Shown: positions 45,957 through 58,889 of the stretch, one piece after another | How positions within the stretch are numbered: the stretch's first letter is position 1 | Layout of the letters: each line of letters begins with the position of its first letter | Position numbers and translations under genes: made by a program | Notes under the pieces: generated by a model | The model's database searches: none | What the model saw: only the letters and a program-made list of their open reading frames with translations | What the model was told of the DNA's origin: nothing | NCBI GenBank assembly: GCA_963580455.1 | Contig: OY756969.1 | Location: 22,168,760-22,232,759, forward strand | Reading direction: 5' to 3' | DNA length: 64,000 nucleotides | Source of the DNA: Euonymus europaeus | Lineage: Eukaryota > Streptophyta > Magnoliopsida > Celastrales > Celastraceae

Positions 45957-46960
45957 TATGGGATTGGGATTGGGGGAGGGTCTATTTAACGGATTCGGGG
46001 GAGGACCTGTTCACTACCTGAACCGTCCGATCCCTACTCAGATATCCAATGGCCATAAATAATTTTATTTCTTAATTAAATTTTTTTAATTATTAAGTCA
46101 AATGCCCTTCAATCTTATCTCTCCTCTCTCTTTGATTTCTAGATTTCTTCTCTGGTTTCTCTAATGGGTGTCTCATACTTGATTCTCCTTCCCCAATCTT
46201 GAACAAGAACAAACAAGAAGTAAAAAAGGAGAATCGCTTTATAAATCCCCAAAAATTCATCCTTTAATCAAACATTGTCAAATACATGTAAGCAAACTTC
46301 ACAAACACCATTTGAAATCTCAAGTTCTTAACTTCCATAACCCGAAAGAAAATACAAAGCCATGTCTTTGAGCCCACCTTGAGCTAGATCCAATGGCTTC
46401 CCCAACTCACTCCCGCTCCATTTGTGCTATTGGTGCCATCAGACTGTCAGGTTGCCACATCAAACCCATTTGAAATGGCTTGCCCTTGATGTTTCAGGCA
46501 ATTCCTTTGTGAGATTGAGATGAGCAGACCCAGATTGGCGGTTGATTTCACAGTTTTTGACCCTTTCCCTGAAACTCGCTTGCTCGAAGACCTATTTCAG
46601 TTCAAAGAATCTGATACGTGATTCTCCTTCCCCAATCTTGAACTAGAACAAACAACATCAGTCGAGAATAAAATCGGACGAAATGAAGAAAGCTTGGATT
46701 GATACGAAATGAGAGGGGGAGGGGGAAGAGAGAGAGAGAGAGAGAGAGAGGGGGGGAGGGGGGTAAGTGGAGAGGGAAGATTGGAACTGTTGCGGAAATG
46801 ACGAGAGAGAGAGATACTAATGACTGATGAGAGCATTTTAACCGTCAGATCTGTATGTGATTATCCAACGGTTGACATTGTGAACAGGTTAATAACAGGT
46901 GCACTAGTGCACCGGTTGTCCCCCGGATCCCTGTTTAACAACTCCCCAACCCAAACCATA
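45957..46960. mobile_element. Candidate TIR element (about 1.0 kb)
   Basis: The left end, with 'ggattcgggggaggacctgt' followed by 'tcac' at 45991-46014, pairs with the right end 'gtgcaccggttgtcccccgg' followed by 'atcc' (46900-46930). The similarity runs outward ('tatgggattgggattgggg' against 'tatggtttgggttgggg' in reverse complement) and inward to 'acctgttcac' at 46005 and 46880. It contains a (GA)n microsatellite near 46725-46750 and no convincing gene. Classification is open. Confidence 0.5.
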
Positions 46961-47544
46961 AATCTGCCACAGTTGTCCTCGTATGTCATGTCATACGTTA
47001 TATAGTGTACCATCATCATTAATAATTATGTGACAGTTCATAGGAGATTCGTATCAATTCATGGTGGTTTCATGTGAAATTTGAATTATAAACTAACTAT
47101 TTTAATTTCAACCACATATCAACATATGAAACCATGGTGATAACTACTTTCATTCCAACCCGAATGATCGATTTATCTACTACATATTAAACGGAGTTTG
47201 GACATAAGTTATCTGTCCAAAATTCGGATTCAAACACAATTTATTCAATTTAAAATAAAGTTTGGATCCGAACACAAAAATTTTGCCTGATTTAATTATC
47301 TGGATATTAACTCGATTGGATTATTGTATGATTTACTTATCTGTATTTAAACCAATCAAGGATGGTCAATTAAGTATGTTTAAAAATCCAAATTAATTCA
47401 GGTCCGGAGATTCAAATACCTTCTAAATATCTATGTTGTCCGATCCAAAATCAATTTTTTACCACCCAAGTGATAACTAATGAATTATCATTATTTTATT
47501 AGTTCTTATACACTAGATCAACATGTGACATGACATATCACTAT
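46961..47544. other. Intergenic, no supported gene
   Basis: AT-rich spacer, nothing recognised. Confidence 0.4.
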
Positions 47545-49050
47545 TATTGAAGGTTAACCGAGATATAGATGTTTCTAGCTTGAGGCTCAAGCAAGGGTCT
47601 TCTAATGTTTGGAGGGGAGTAGTTAAAGCATCTCCTATTCTGAGTACTGGGGCTAGAGCACTGGTCCGTAACGATATTAAGACTCGGTTTCTGGAACGAT
47701 GTTTGGCTTGGCCATACTCCTCTTATTAGTATGGCTTTGAGGGACTTAAACTTGGATGAGTTGCATAGGTCTGTTAAAGATTATTGGGTTGTAGGAGTTG
47801 GTTGGAATTGGCAACTTCTTAATGGAGTTCTTCCCACTGTTTTGGCTGCATTTATTTTACAGGAAGACAAGGATGTGAATGATGAGATCTACTGGGGTCT
47901 CTCGTCTTCAGGTTGCTTTTCTGTCAAGTCAGCGTATATATAATGCCTCTATTGGTAATATGGGTTTGCCTAATAATCATATTTAGAAAGCTATTTGGAG
48001 GTTAAAGGTCCCTCGATCAGCGTGTCTGAGCTTTTATTTGGCTGGTTGCTATGCAGAAAATTATGTGTAATGCGGAGAGGTTTAAAAGGGGTTTCACTGA
48101 CAATATATCTTGCAATTTATGCCATGGAGTTGCTGAGGATTTGGACCATCTTTTTCGTAGGTGTAGGGTGGCTAAGCAGATTTGGGAAGCTTTAATTCCT
48201 TACCAGGAAATTGTGGTTCAAAATTCTTTATCTTTTCAGGATTGGTTGGCTAGTAATATTATTAATCAAAGGAGGAGCGATTGGAGTGTATTTTGCCGCT
48301 TCTATTTGGGGCATTTAGAAGTGGAGAAATGAGTCTATTTTTAATGGGAATTATTTCTCTTTGGCTCGTAAGTTGGCTTGGATAAAAAGTCAGGCTAAGG
48401 ATTTTGTTTCAACGTTTGCACTTTGTGACTTGAGAAGTTCTGTGGGTGCCAAGAAGCATGTGTGTATGGTTGGGTGGTATCCTCCTCCATATGGGTGAGT
48501 TGCCTTAAATACTGATGGATATTGTAGAGGGGTTAGTGGTAAGTGGTTGTGGTTTGGCTGATGGTGGAGGTGTGTTAAGAGATGAGAATGGGAGATGGTT
48601 GAAGGGATTTTTTGTTTGGCATATAGGGGTGTGCAGCTCCGTTGAAGCTAAATTATGGGTAGTGAACTGTGGTTTGCAAATAGTTTGAGATGAAGGTCAT
48701 AAACGTGTGTTATTGGAATCAGATTCTAAGTTGGTGGTGAACTGGTTGAATAACAAAGTGACTCCAGAATTGGCGTCGTTAAATCTTATTATTTTGTGCG
48801 GATAACTGCTTAAGAGGGATTGAAGTGTCAGAGTTGTTCATGTTTATCGTGAAGGAAATCATGTTGCATACTATCTCACAAATGTGGCCTTCCATCACAA
48901 TAGAGGGGTCATAACCTTCCAAAGTCTTTCTAGTGCGGTCAATCAACTTGTTTTGGATGATGTCATTGAGTCTACTTGGTCTCGGCTTATTTTGAATAAA
49001 GAGAGTTAGTGTTAGTATTCCTTTTTCTGCGGATTAAGTCCACTCCTTGG
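47545..49050 (+). mobile_element. Decayed LINE, 3' part
   Basis: In shifting frames: 'GARALVRNDIKTRF' and 'NDVWLGHTPLI' (end of the reverse transcriptase part), 'GCFSVKSAY' (47910-47940), the zinc-binding segment 'CNLCHGVAEDLDHLFRRCRVAKQIWEAL' in two parts (48111-48195), and RNase H pieces 'LLESDSKLVVNWLNNKV' (48710-48760) and 'VYREGNHVAYYL' (48840-48880). Many frameshifts are present. It ends with 'ggtataaaaaaa' and a (TA)n run at about 49052-49085, consistent with a LINE 3' tail. Confidence 0.8.
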
Positions 49051-49051
49051 T

Positions 49052-49086
49052 ATAAAAAAATATATATATATATATATATATATATA
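49052..49086. repeat. (TA)n microsatellite
   Basis: About 14 TA units follow an A-run at the end of the LINE remnant. Confidence 0.85.
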
Positions 49087-49429
49087 GGACAAGATACATA
49101 AAAGCAAAGATGAAACATAACTTCCTAATATAGTGCAACAATTTTTTATAATGATCATGCAAAATGGAAAACTTCCCTTATTATTTATTTAGAAGAAAAA
49201 AAACACAAAATTATTAAATGACGAAATTTTGTTAGCCGGCCCAATTGCATGGACCGGATTACCGGAAGGATCTGGGGATATTTGGGCCTAATTGACTTTT
49301 GTTTGCGTTGAGCCCAAACTGTAAGGTGTGTTATTGAACCCAGTCCGTATAATTGTTTTTTATTTTTTAAAAATAAGAATAAAATTGTTTTCCAGGGAAA
49401 AAAAATTAAAGAAAAGGAACGCACTCGCA

Positions 49430-50858
49430 ACATTTGCATTGGAAGCCGAAAAGAAAAGATATTCTCTTCCATCACCCATTCACCCTATTTTTGCCGTCAG
49501 AATTACTCAGGAGACGGAGAGTGTTGAGGCCAAGCAGAGAAGATGGAATGAGATCGGGTTCGTTGGTTACCTCCTTTGTAAGATTAGATGCACTGTTTTT
49601 TTACTGTTAAGTTTCCCTTCCTTGTATGTGCTTTGGCATTAGTTCAAATTATTTATGGGTTTGGATTGATTGGATCCTTTCAGCGATTTAATTGGAACTA
49701 TTGTGTTTGTTTCCTGTAACTTAACCTATTGGGTTGTCGAATTCCGTATTGTCTTGTTATTTATATTGTGGGTGATTCAACTTTTTTGTTCAACCTTTGT
49801 GCCGCTTGTTTATATTTGTGAGATGTGTGATTAGTTTTTTTGTATTGATATTTTGCTTAGCGAGGAAGCAACATTATCAGTTGAAACTATTTTTTTTGTT
49901 GGTTTGATGTTTAGGGAATAGGAAGGGTCAATTAGATCGAGATTTTCCTGATAAAGAAATATGTAGAATGTATTTCAGGAGTTCATATTACTTTGACTTT
50001 ATTTCACACTATGGTGTGTTTTGGCAAGTGATAGTCGAATATGAGCTATCTAAAACTGAGTACATGTGGAGAATCATGAAGTGACTGTTGACTTGATTAG
50101 CGCTAACGGGTATTTATTTGAAAAATAGGTTATTGGTCAAGGCTGCCAATGGTATTAGTTGTTAGTTCTAGTCTTCTAGAAAGAGTTCTAGATTCTAATG
50201 ATTAGACTTGCGACTCGGGTACATAACTGCTGACTTAGCTTTTGGGGTTTTGTTTGCTTGAGCGGTTCTTGACCTTCCTTGAGATCTTAATATTCTGAAT
50301 GAACTAGAATTTTGTACAGGGAGATAGAAAAATTCAACTTGTTATTGCAATATATGTTTGGAGGGATTTTGAGCTGTTTCGCAAATTTGCACTACTAGTA
50401 TATTTTCAGCGCCAGAAGTCTCCTATCAAGAATATTATTGAAATGAAAACCCTTGCTTGAAAATTTTGTGACCTGTGAGTTAACTAAAGCTGACCTTATT
50501 TTGGTTGTTTATGATTCTTGGGTATGGCATAGAATGATGATCTTCTGGCCTTTGAACCCAACTCTTGGACATTTCGCATTTTGAATGGTACATGTGTGTT
50601 TAATGGAACAAATTTTTGGTGTAGCAGCTAAAGTTGTAGTGTTCGCCAAATATGTTAACTAGCTTGTTGAAAAATTTCAATTAATTTGATGTGCTTCATC
50701 TGTAAGTAAATTTTGCTTCTGATTCTTTGCCAATAAATTTCAGGGAACTGAAGTTTGTGCTTGTTTTGCTGGCTTATAACTTGCTGCTTTCTTGAACTCT
50801 GCAGCCATATATACAAGACTTTTTGGATTTATTCACTATTTGGTGATAAATAGAGGAG
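49430..50858 (+). other. 5' leader region and leader intron of the ceramidase gene
   Basis: GC-richer sequence at about 49430-49580 looks like the first, untranslated exon. An acceptor 'ctctgcag' at 50797-50804 precedes 'ccatatatacaag' and the ATG at 50859. The stretch between is T-rich and stop-rich like a leader intron. The donor position is not certain. Confidence 0.5.
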
Positions 50859-52089
50859 ATGGCTGAAGGATTATCAAGCTTTTGGGGTCCAGTCACATCC
50901 ACGATTGAGTGTTGTGAGGCGAATTATTCCCACTCTTCTTATATTGCGGAATTTTACAACACCCTATCAAACATTCCAGCTATCATTTTGGCACTTGTGG
51001 GCCTTATAAATGCATTAAGACAACGGTTTGAGAAGAGATTCACAGTTCTTCACATATCTAATATGATACTTTCTATTGGAAGCATGTCATATCATGCCAC
51101 CTTGCAACAAGTGTACGCTTCACTTTCATCTATTTATTTTATTGGTTGTTCCTTTTCATTTTAGTTCATAGTATTGACGAACTAAATTAGTTAGGCCAGT
51201 CGCTTTGCAGAATTTCAATAGTTTGTACTTTAAAGTCTTTCATATTTTTCTAGAGGTTGGGTTGTTTAAAGATGTGAATGTTGAAGAACTGTATCAGTGA
51301 CCACCCTATTAGTAAAATATTTGTCTTTTTATCTTGATTGAAAAGAAGTAGACTAGGGTCTTCTGTTTCCTTCCCCCCACATACACACACATTTCCCCTA
51401 GTTGAGGGGTTGGGGATTGATGTGGTTAAGTGCACATTGGACAGATAAATGATAGCAAAATATACTTGTACTTCTTGTTGATGTTGACTTTTTAAGCTTG
51501 AGTTTCATTTCATTGCTGTATTTTCTCATTGGCTGTCGAGAGTCACCTCTGAAGACCATTAAAATTTGTTTCCAGGCAACAACAGGGTGATGAAACCCCT
51601 ATGGTATGGGAGATGCTCCTATATATGTACATTCTCCACTCACCAGATTGGCACTATAGAAGCACAATGCCAACCTTCCTTTTCCTCTATGGTGCTCTCT
51701 TCGCTGTTTTGCATGCAGTGATACGACTTGGTATTGGCTTCAAGGTGCATTATGTGATCTTATGCCTCCTTTGCATTCCTCGAATGTACAAGTACTACAT
51801 TCACACTGAGGACGCGTCTGCTAAGCGGCTTGCAAAGCTCTATGTGGCAACTCTTTTTCTAGGTACCATGTTTTGGCTATGTGACCGTGTTTTCTGTAAG
51901 CAGATATCCAGGTGGCCCGTCAACCCTCAGGGTCATGCCTTGTGGCACATTTTCATGGGTTTTAACTCTTACTTTGCAAACACATTCTTGATGTTTTGCC
52001 GTGCCCAACAGCGTGGTTGGGCTCCAAAAATTGGCTATTTCATGAGGGTTTTGCCTTATGTGAAGATCGAAAAGACAAAAACGCAATGA
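50859..52089 (+). CDS. ACER: Alkaline (phyto)ceramidase
   Basis: Exons 50859-51112 and 51576-52089 join in phase (GT|G, Val85) to 255 aa, the usual plant length. An acceptor in phase requires the donor at 51113, two bases past the first GT. It is an integral membrane protein with about seven hydrophobic segments. The CREST/alkaline-ceramidase residues are visible: S75, H79 (SYHATLQ), D90 (GDETPMVWEM), and H205 and H209 (GHALWHIF), with the same S-4-H-11-D spacing as human ACER3. The enzyme hydrolyses ceramides or phytoceramides to sphingoid base and fatty acid, using a zinc site in ER/Golgi membranes. It converges on the CDP-DAG synthase gene, with 826 bp between the stop codons. Confidence 0.95.
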
Positions 52090-52915
52090 TGGAATCAAGA
52101 TTAAGTACGTTTTCTCCTCCTAATTCAAGGCTAGGAAGTTGCTCTTATTGCACAAGGTAGTCAGTCGAGCTTTTTGCTATTCTGAGTGAAGCTAAAGAAT
52201 GTTGCATCTGCTTTTGAGCTCGCATCAAATTTTCACTGGAAAGGTAGGATATGTACAATACTTATATCCTGTTTTGGGTTTTGGGCAGCCTGTACTCGAT
52301 GCTTTATTCGTGGACACTTTTAAGATTTTTTTTTCCTGCTTTATAAACATGAAATGTTTATGTTGAAATTGTTTTCCAACTCTTTCATGGAATCATGAGT
52401 TCCGATTATGCGGTTGGATATCGGTAAATTTGCAAATTTGTTTTACTTATGAATTCCCTTTATTGATTTATTTGGTTTTGTATTAAGCTGCTTGGAAAGG
52501 GGAGTCTTTAAGTGAAATCTAGAGTGCTCCGAGCAGAGTCAATGATTTATGATCGGTTTCGCATTCCGCTGAGAGACGAAATGTTAGAAGTGTATGTTAT
52601 TCTGCAGTCTTCTGATATTCTAATAGAGTAATGTTTAGATCTGTAAGATTACAACTACTATATATGACCATACATTCCATGTTAAGGCAAGAAAACTAGT
52701 AGATAATAGTGAAACCATAATTTGCTTCGGCAGGAGTCCCTGTATTTGAGTTGGTAGAATACACTTTACAGAGAGTACTCGCCAAAAAATGGCTCCACCT
52801 AACTACTGAAATTGAAAACAGGAAAGACATGTACAAATCAATAGTCTTTCTTCAGTTTGCTATGCCACCATGCATATGATATTCTCCGCTTGGATTTTGA
52901 GGTCCGTAAAGGGGA
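52090..52915. other. Convergent intergenic region of ACER and CDS2-like genes
   Basis: It holds the 3' UTRs of both genes. No other gene signal is visible. Confidence 0.6.
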
Positions 52916-55900
52916 TCAACTAGTCAGCCTGTCCTGGATGATCTCACCGAGCTTTGTGTACAAGGCATACTGTTCCTCAAAGGCCAAATTTGCCAATATC
53001 TGCAAAGCAAAATAAACCATCAACACAACTTGATTCAATGTCTGTGCCTGTGTATCAATATAGATTGAGATCAACAAGGAGTTAGGGAATAACGAGGCGA
53101 ACATACCTGATCCAAGATTGTTTCGACAGTGAGGCTTTGAGACACAACAAATGACTGATGGTAGATATATGCAAAGACAGCCATAACCATCTACATCAAA
53201 TGATTAAGGTAATCAGAGCCTAATCAATGACTGCCTTGGGTAACTAAAGCAGTGAATGTTGACCCAAAATATTTTAGCAAGGGTGAGTAGCATTGTGTCA
53301 ATCGCAGATTTACAAGATAATTAAGCACAGTAAAGGACAATATCCTTTATGCTTATTAGAAGCACCAACAAAATTCAAATTATGAATGAAAATCAAAAGA
53401 ATGTCAAAGCAGATTACCCACCAAGTAAAAACGACAAAGGAAAGGGGAAATAGGAAAGCTCATCCTCTCAATCACAAAATAATTACAGTACAAAATAGAA
53501 CCCCTATAAATCTTATTGCAGCTCACCTGGCAGTCCATTCTATCTGTAATCCCACCATGTCCAGGAATACTATCACCAAAATCCTGTGACAAATGAAAGG
53601 GAATGTATTTAATAATAGTGCCAAAAAAATGCAGTGCAAGCCATACACATCCGCGCCAGTTAGGATCAGCAAAGCATTAAAAAGCACACCTTGATCTTAA
53701 AAGCTCTTTTAAAACCACTAGCGAAAAAGCCTCCAAATGGTGCTATTATCGATGCAAACAAACCAAGACATAGAGCATGCCATTGAAGAGGCAGAATATT
53801 TATCTCTTTCCAAGGAAACTGCATCAGAGAATAGCAAGCACAGGAAAAATCATTAATTCTTAACTGAAAAATCAATAGAAATTGAATTTCTAAACACAAA
53901 TTAAAATTGTATAAAAAACTTCTAAGGCTGATATTGCAGATTGAATGCCATGATTCAAAGTTCAAACTATCAAAAATAACGCATGCTGAGCTCCTGAGCA
54001 TAATCCATAGTATAAACAAATGTCTCAGGCATGTAACAAACCAAATGCCACAAGGACACATTGGAGCAATGGGGAAAATGAAATATTGAAATTACAATGC
54101 ACATGTTACAAAACACATGACCAACTTCTGGCAATAGCGTACATAAAAATGAATTTTCATAGTCAATTCACGTCCCTCGAACATGGTACATTATGCTACT
54201 TTGGGTAGGAAATTGGGCAAAATACAATTTTTGTCTTCTGATTCTTTTTTATGGTCTTCAATGAACCAAGACTTGGATACATGCATTTCAAATCTAACCA
54301 AACACCAGTTACTCACCCATTTAGGAAACCATCCAGGTAAAGTATAATGCTCCGGCTTAAATACTGGCCCGGGATCACAATGAAGCCAACCAGTAGATAA
54401 ATCCTGCAAGTGTAATGCACGGAAAACATTAATATAAATTTCTTTCAAACATAAGTATATTTCTAAAGCATCCATTAGTCATATGTTAAGCAAATACTAT
54501 ACCTTCCTCGGACATGTCATCCACTGAAAACGCCCCATCATATTCGCAAGCTGCATAACGAGAACAAAAAAATCTTTCTTGAGAGAGTGGTAAGAGTGTG
54601 AGAAATAAGGAGCCAGCTTAACTACCAGTTCTAAAGGTTAAGCTTAAGTGTTCAAAGAACATTCACTGTTGGTTTAAGCAAAGGAGAAATCCATCAATTT
54701 CTCATTGTTGGTATTTGTACTTAATGTGAAAGCCCTTTTTCTCCTTATTATATTTTATGATCACTTTGAGAAGAAGGAGTAATAAGTACAGAACTTTGAA
54801 ATGCAGAAACATGGCAAGAATCAATGGAAAGATTGCAAAAGAAGCACTTGTCATAAACTGTTACATTACAGATGCTAAGTTACAAACTACTTTGAGGGGA
54901 CAGGAAGAATACAAATTGTAACGGATGTCAGTATGTCACAAACATAGGTTTGGTGGAGTGCATAGCCAACTAAAGAACTAAGCATATTGACACGAATTCT
55001 TAGCCATGAAAAACATACAAAAAAGGGCTTAAGGTCACATTTAATTAAAGGTAAAGAAAACAATGCTCACCACAAAAGCAGATATAATAGTTGTAACAGA
55101 TGCTCCAATGAATCCCTCCCAAGTTTTCTTTGGGGATAGCTTAATTAGAGGTGTTCTCCCAAAGAAAAAACCAAAAATATAAGCAAATATATCATTGATG
55201 ACAATAAGCGTTGCTGGAAGAAGAAACCTGCATTAACAACTATGACCATTTATCAGAAAGGGAAAAACAACAGAAAAATAGAAGCAATGTAATAAAACCA
55301 TAAAAACATTCCATTGAAGTGTCAGCTTCTTCTTCTTCTTCTTCTTTGTTTTTTTTTTATTTTTTGGGTTTGAGGAGTGGGGAGGGTGTTCGGGTGTTGG
55401 GTGGAGAGGTATCTTCAAACCTGCCTTTACCACTAGACACTCAGGTCAGTCAACATAAAGAACGTCACCAATCAAAAATACCAATGGCAATGATATTCAT
55501 GTTAGGTGCTCAAAAAGCTTCTGATATAACAATACATCTAGACCATCACACTAAAGATCATTGGAATTTTGGGCAAACTGTTAGGGATTGGATTCTTTGG
55601 AAATGGGAAGAAATAATGCCTGGAAAGTTACATGGTAACAATGCAACCAAAAAATTTATCGAGAGAGTATCATGATATGCAAGTGATATAAGTAAGAAAT
55701 TACCAGATAATTCCTTCAAAAATGTTGGCTACAGTGAAAGATGACTGTGTAAATACCACAATCAAAATCATGTGTGTCCATGCATATTGGCCAAATTGAT
55801 ATTTGTACATCTTCTTCTTCAGGGTAAGAATGAACCACATAAAACCTAAGCCAAATTTCACACAAAAAATACTTTCAGCAACTACTCATCATAGAACAAA

Positions 55901-56955
55901 CCAGGAAAAATTCTTAGCATAGGTCATGAAAATTCTGTAGAATTTTTTCAAAGGAAACTTTCATGCATAAAAATACATGAATATGAAAGTCAATATCATT
56001 TCACATCACATCTGTTAATGGGTATAAAATGAGAGGTATCGTACTAAAAAAACAACCAAAACATAAGTCTATAGCTACCTGCGATATATAAAGAATAACA
56101 GATGACCATATGATACTTGATAAGGCTGCTCACAACACGATACAGAAACTTGTCTGAAGCGGGTACAGTATTGGCAAGCCGTAGACTTAGAATGCGTCCA
56201 TACACAAACAGCATCGCTGTGAAGAAAAAGTGCCTGATACAGAACAAAGAGTAAAAAAAAGTTCAAATGACACATGTAAAACCACATGAACCACAATGCA
56301 GTTTTATTTCAGGTAACTAATTGAGGACACTTTTCAAAGGACAAGTGGAAAGTAAAGGAGTACTCTACCAATTTAATAGCCTAAATCCTGGGAGATGGCT
56401 ATCTTCGCGTGCTTTCCTGAGGAGATTAAACAGCTCCCACGCCATAAAGATTTGAATAACTACCACCATTGTGGTGATATATAGATGGCCCATGTAGACA
56501 ATAAATGCAAATCCCCCGATCATCCATAGAGTGGAGTATGCGCGAATCAAGAACGACTTGTATTTTTTATGATCATCAACAAGCAAATGGCCTCCATTTT
56601 CTTTACTAGGCTCCGGAATTGCCTGACAACCAATTCAGATGTAATTGTGGGAATTTCTACTTCAAATACCAATGCAGCACTCGTAATTGGATACAAGTAT
56701 TAATCCAAAAAATTAATCAAGAATGAATCACAACAAGGCAGAAAAGATAACAGTGTGAGGGATAAAAATGCACAGCAAAAGTGACCCATATATTATTGAC
56801 AAAGTGAGCCTATTAATTTTATCTAAATTGGAAATAAAAAATAAACAAATAACGGCATATTAAAAATATTGGTAACTAACCTCTTGAGAGCGCCTTCGGT
56901 GCCGAGACCGGGCAGTAGGTGTTGATACGTTTCCAGTGCTATTATCCTTTTGCAT
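52916..56955 (-). CDS. CDS2: CDP-diacylglycerol synthase (phosphatidate cytidylyltransferase)
   Basis: Coding exons on the minus strand: 56955-56881, 56622-56369, 56233-56079, 55845-55704, 55227-55071, 54550-54503, 54403-54317, 53818-53690, 53583-53527, 53190-53107, 52999-52916. They join in phase to 423 aa, matching the plant CDS1/CDS2 eukaryotic-type subgroup. The enzyme makes CDP-DAG from CTP and phosphatidic acid, feeding phosphatidylinositol and phosphatidylglycerol synthesis at the ER. The N-terminus is basic and Arg-rich (SRHRRRSQE); several membrane segments follow. The family signature spans S340 to D366: SGFKR, K349-D350 and [11 protein letters not shown]. The symbol is by similarity; CDS1 cannot be excluded. 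A 5'-UTR exon ends at 58060 and its acceptor lies near 56982. Confidence 0.95.
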
Positions 56956-57836
56956 TGAGGCTGTTTCTACTTTACTCAGCTAGAGAGAATTGAACAGAAC
57001 CCACATACAATGCAGTCAAGAAAATTGGTACCTGATGCATCAAATAACATAAAACAACAATAGAAGAACACTAAGGGAAGTCAATAAAAGTTTTTATTGA
57101 TGATATGAGCTAAAGTAACACATTATGAGCTAACAAGCCAGCCAGACATACCCTTTAAACTAACGGTTAAATACAAAATAGAAGATGTGAGGACTAGCAT
57201 ACGTGAGCCACAGAGCAATAACCTATATACAGGTTGCTCCTTACTTATTCTTAAAATGAGTATATAATCATATAACCATGTTATACCCAGGTGCAATACA
57301 TTATTCCTACATTAAAGTATTAAACAGAAATGCAGCATCCAGCAAGCGGAAAAGACCACTCATGTCTGGAGATTGCATGGTGCAACTGTGCTAGAAACCA
57401 TATTGGTTAAAATCCATTGATCAACAGAAGATGACAATACATAAAATCTAAGACAACCTAACTCCGTCCACCCCTTTCTTCCAATTTCCCTAGGAGTGCA
57501 AGTAGTGAAACTCAATCTTTCCAACACCCACTTTACCCCTTTCTTCCAATCTTTCGTCCAATCTCTTAACGAGTAAGCCACTTCTACCCCTCATCCTCGA
57601 TAATTCCACTGTAATCAAGACTCAAACCCTTGGGCATCACTTTCTACTCAACAAAATTCACTTCATCGAGAATTGAAAACCTCCATTTAAAACTAAATCA
57701 ACATTCAGAAAATTAACAGAGAACAGAATAGAATTCCACCATTAAACTCCTACAACTTAAATATATATATATATATATATATAAAAAAAAAAAACTTGTT
57801 CGCAGCCAAATCTGAATCAGCCCAATAGATGTCCAT

Positions 57837-58059
57837 CACAAAACCGCACCAAAGAAAACAGTGAAACCTTTCATCAAAGAAAACGTAGCCAACACATAAC
57901 TATACAAAAACACAGTCGAAAGAGATGGAAAAAGGGAAATAAAAGAAACACAAAACCGCACCAAAGAAAACAATGAAACCTTTCATCAAAGAAAAGGTAG
58001 CCAACACATAAATATACAAAAACACAGTCGAAAGAGATGGAAAAAGAAATAAAAGAAAC
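57837..58059. repeat. 112-bp tandem duplication in the CDS2 leader intron
   Basis: 57837-57948 and 57949-58059 are direct repeats, differing by about three substitutions and a 2-bp gap. The right unit ends at the donor of the first 5'-UTR exon (CAG|GTTTC on the minus strand). Confidence 0.85.
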
Positions 58060-58195
58060 CTGTTACAGAGAGCCTCAGTGACAGTGCAGAGGGAGATGCG
58101 AGACAGAATAATAGAGGGACGACAGGGAGGACAAGAAGAGAAGGTGAACCGAAAGGAACCGTCCGTTCTCGTTGCCAATTTTGTGGAATCCCCAA
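58060..58195 (-). other. Probable 5'-UTR exon of CDS2
   Basis: Purine-poor on the minus strand, GC-richer than its surroundings, with a good donor (TGTAACAG|GTTTC) at 58060. The upstream limit is approximate. Confidence 0.5.
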
Positions 58196-58199
58196 ATCG

Positions 58200-58889
58200 A
58201 ATTTCTTAAATTTTTGTCAATTATTAACAACTTTGCCCCTAGAGCATCAAAGCATTAACATTTTCCAAACTCCCATTAAAATTAATATTGGATATCATCT
58301 CTATGTATGTCAACAAAACATTTCTCTCGATATAATCACATTATTAAAACATATATTTCAATACATTTCCTTCTATAAAATAAAGTTAAACATCTATTCT
58401 TCTATTTTCTCGTCACACTTTTAACAAAATTATACTAAAATTAATATTGGGTCTCAAATCTTTTGCAAAAAATCAAATCACATATTTATTTATATCACCA
58501 AAAAATATCTTTCGATATAATCTCTTCAGCGAAACACATCTCTTAATACAACTACATCAACAAAAACATATATTCTAATACATTATCTCATTCTTAGAAA
58601 AAACCACTATTATGGGTGCTCTAAGTGCATGTGGATTTTTGTCGAGGCATGATAAATATATGTGAATTTATGTTTTGTTATGTACTTGTTGTGACTGTGA
58701 GTACTACATTATTCATTTATTATAATTTACTTGAATGATTGTTATTCAAAATGAAGAATAGAGATTGTACACATCTCTGACTCTCTACTTCTTTCTTCTT
58801 CTTTTTTCTAGTTTTAACTTCACCGAAGCAGCTCTTGGTAGAGGAGGAGTTCACCTCCTCCCACTACCCCTTTTCGTCCTCTTTCCTCC
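58200..58889. other. Intergenic, no supported gene
   Basis: AT-rich DNA upstream of the CDS2 gene. Nothing recognised. Confidence 0.4.

Noticed and set aside
49185..49642. Frames of about 100 codons on both strands near the ceramidase leader
   Set aside because: They overlap the presumed untranslated exon and carry no domain; composition suggests chance.
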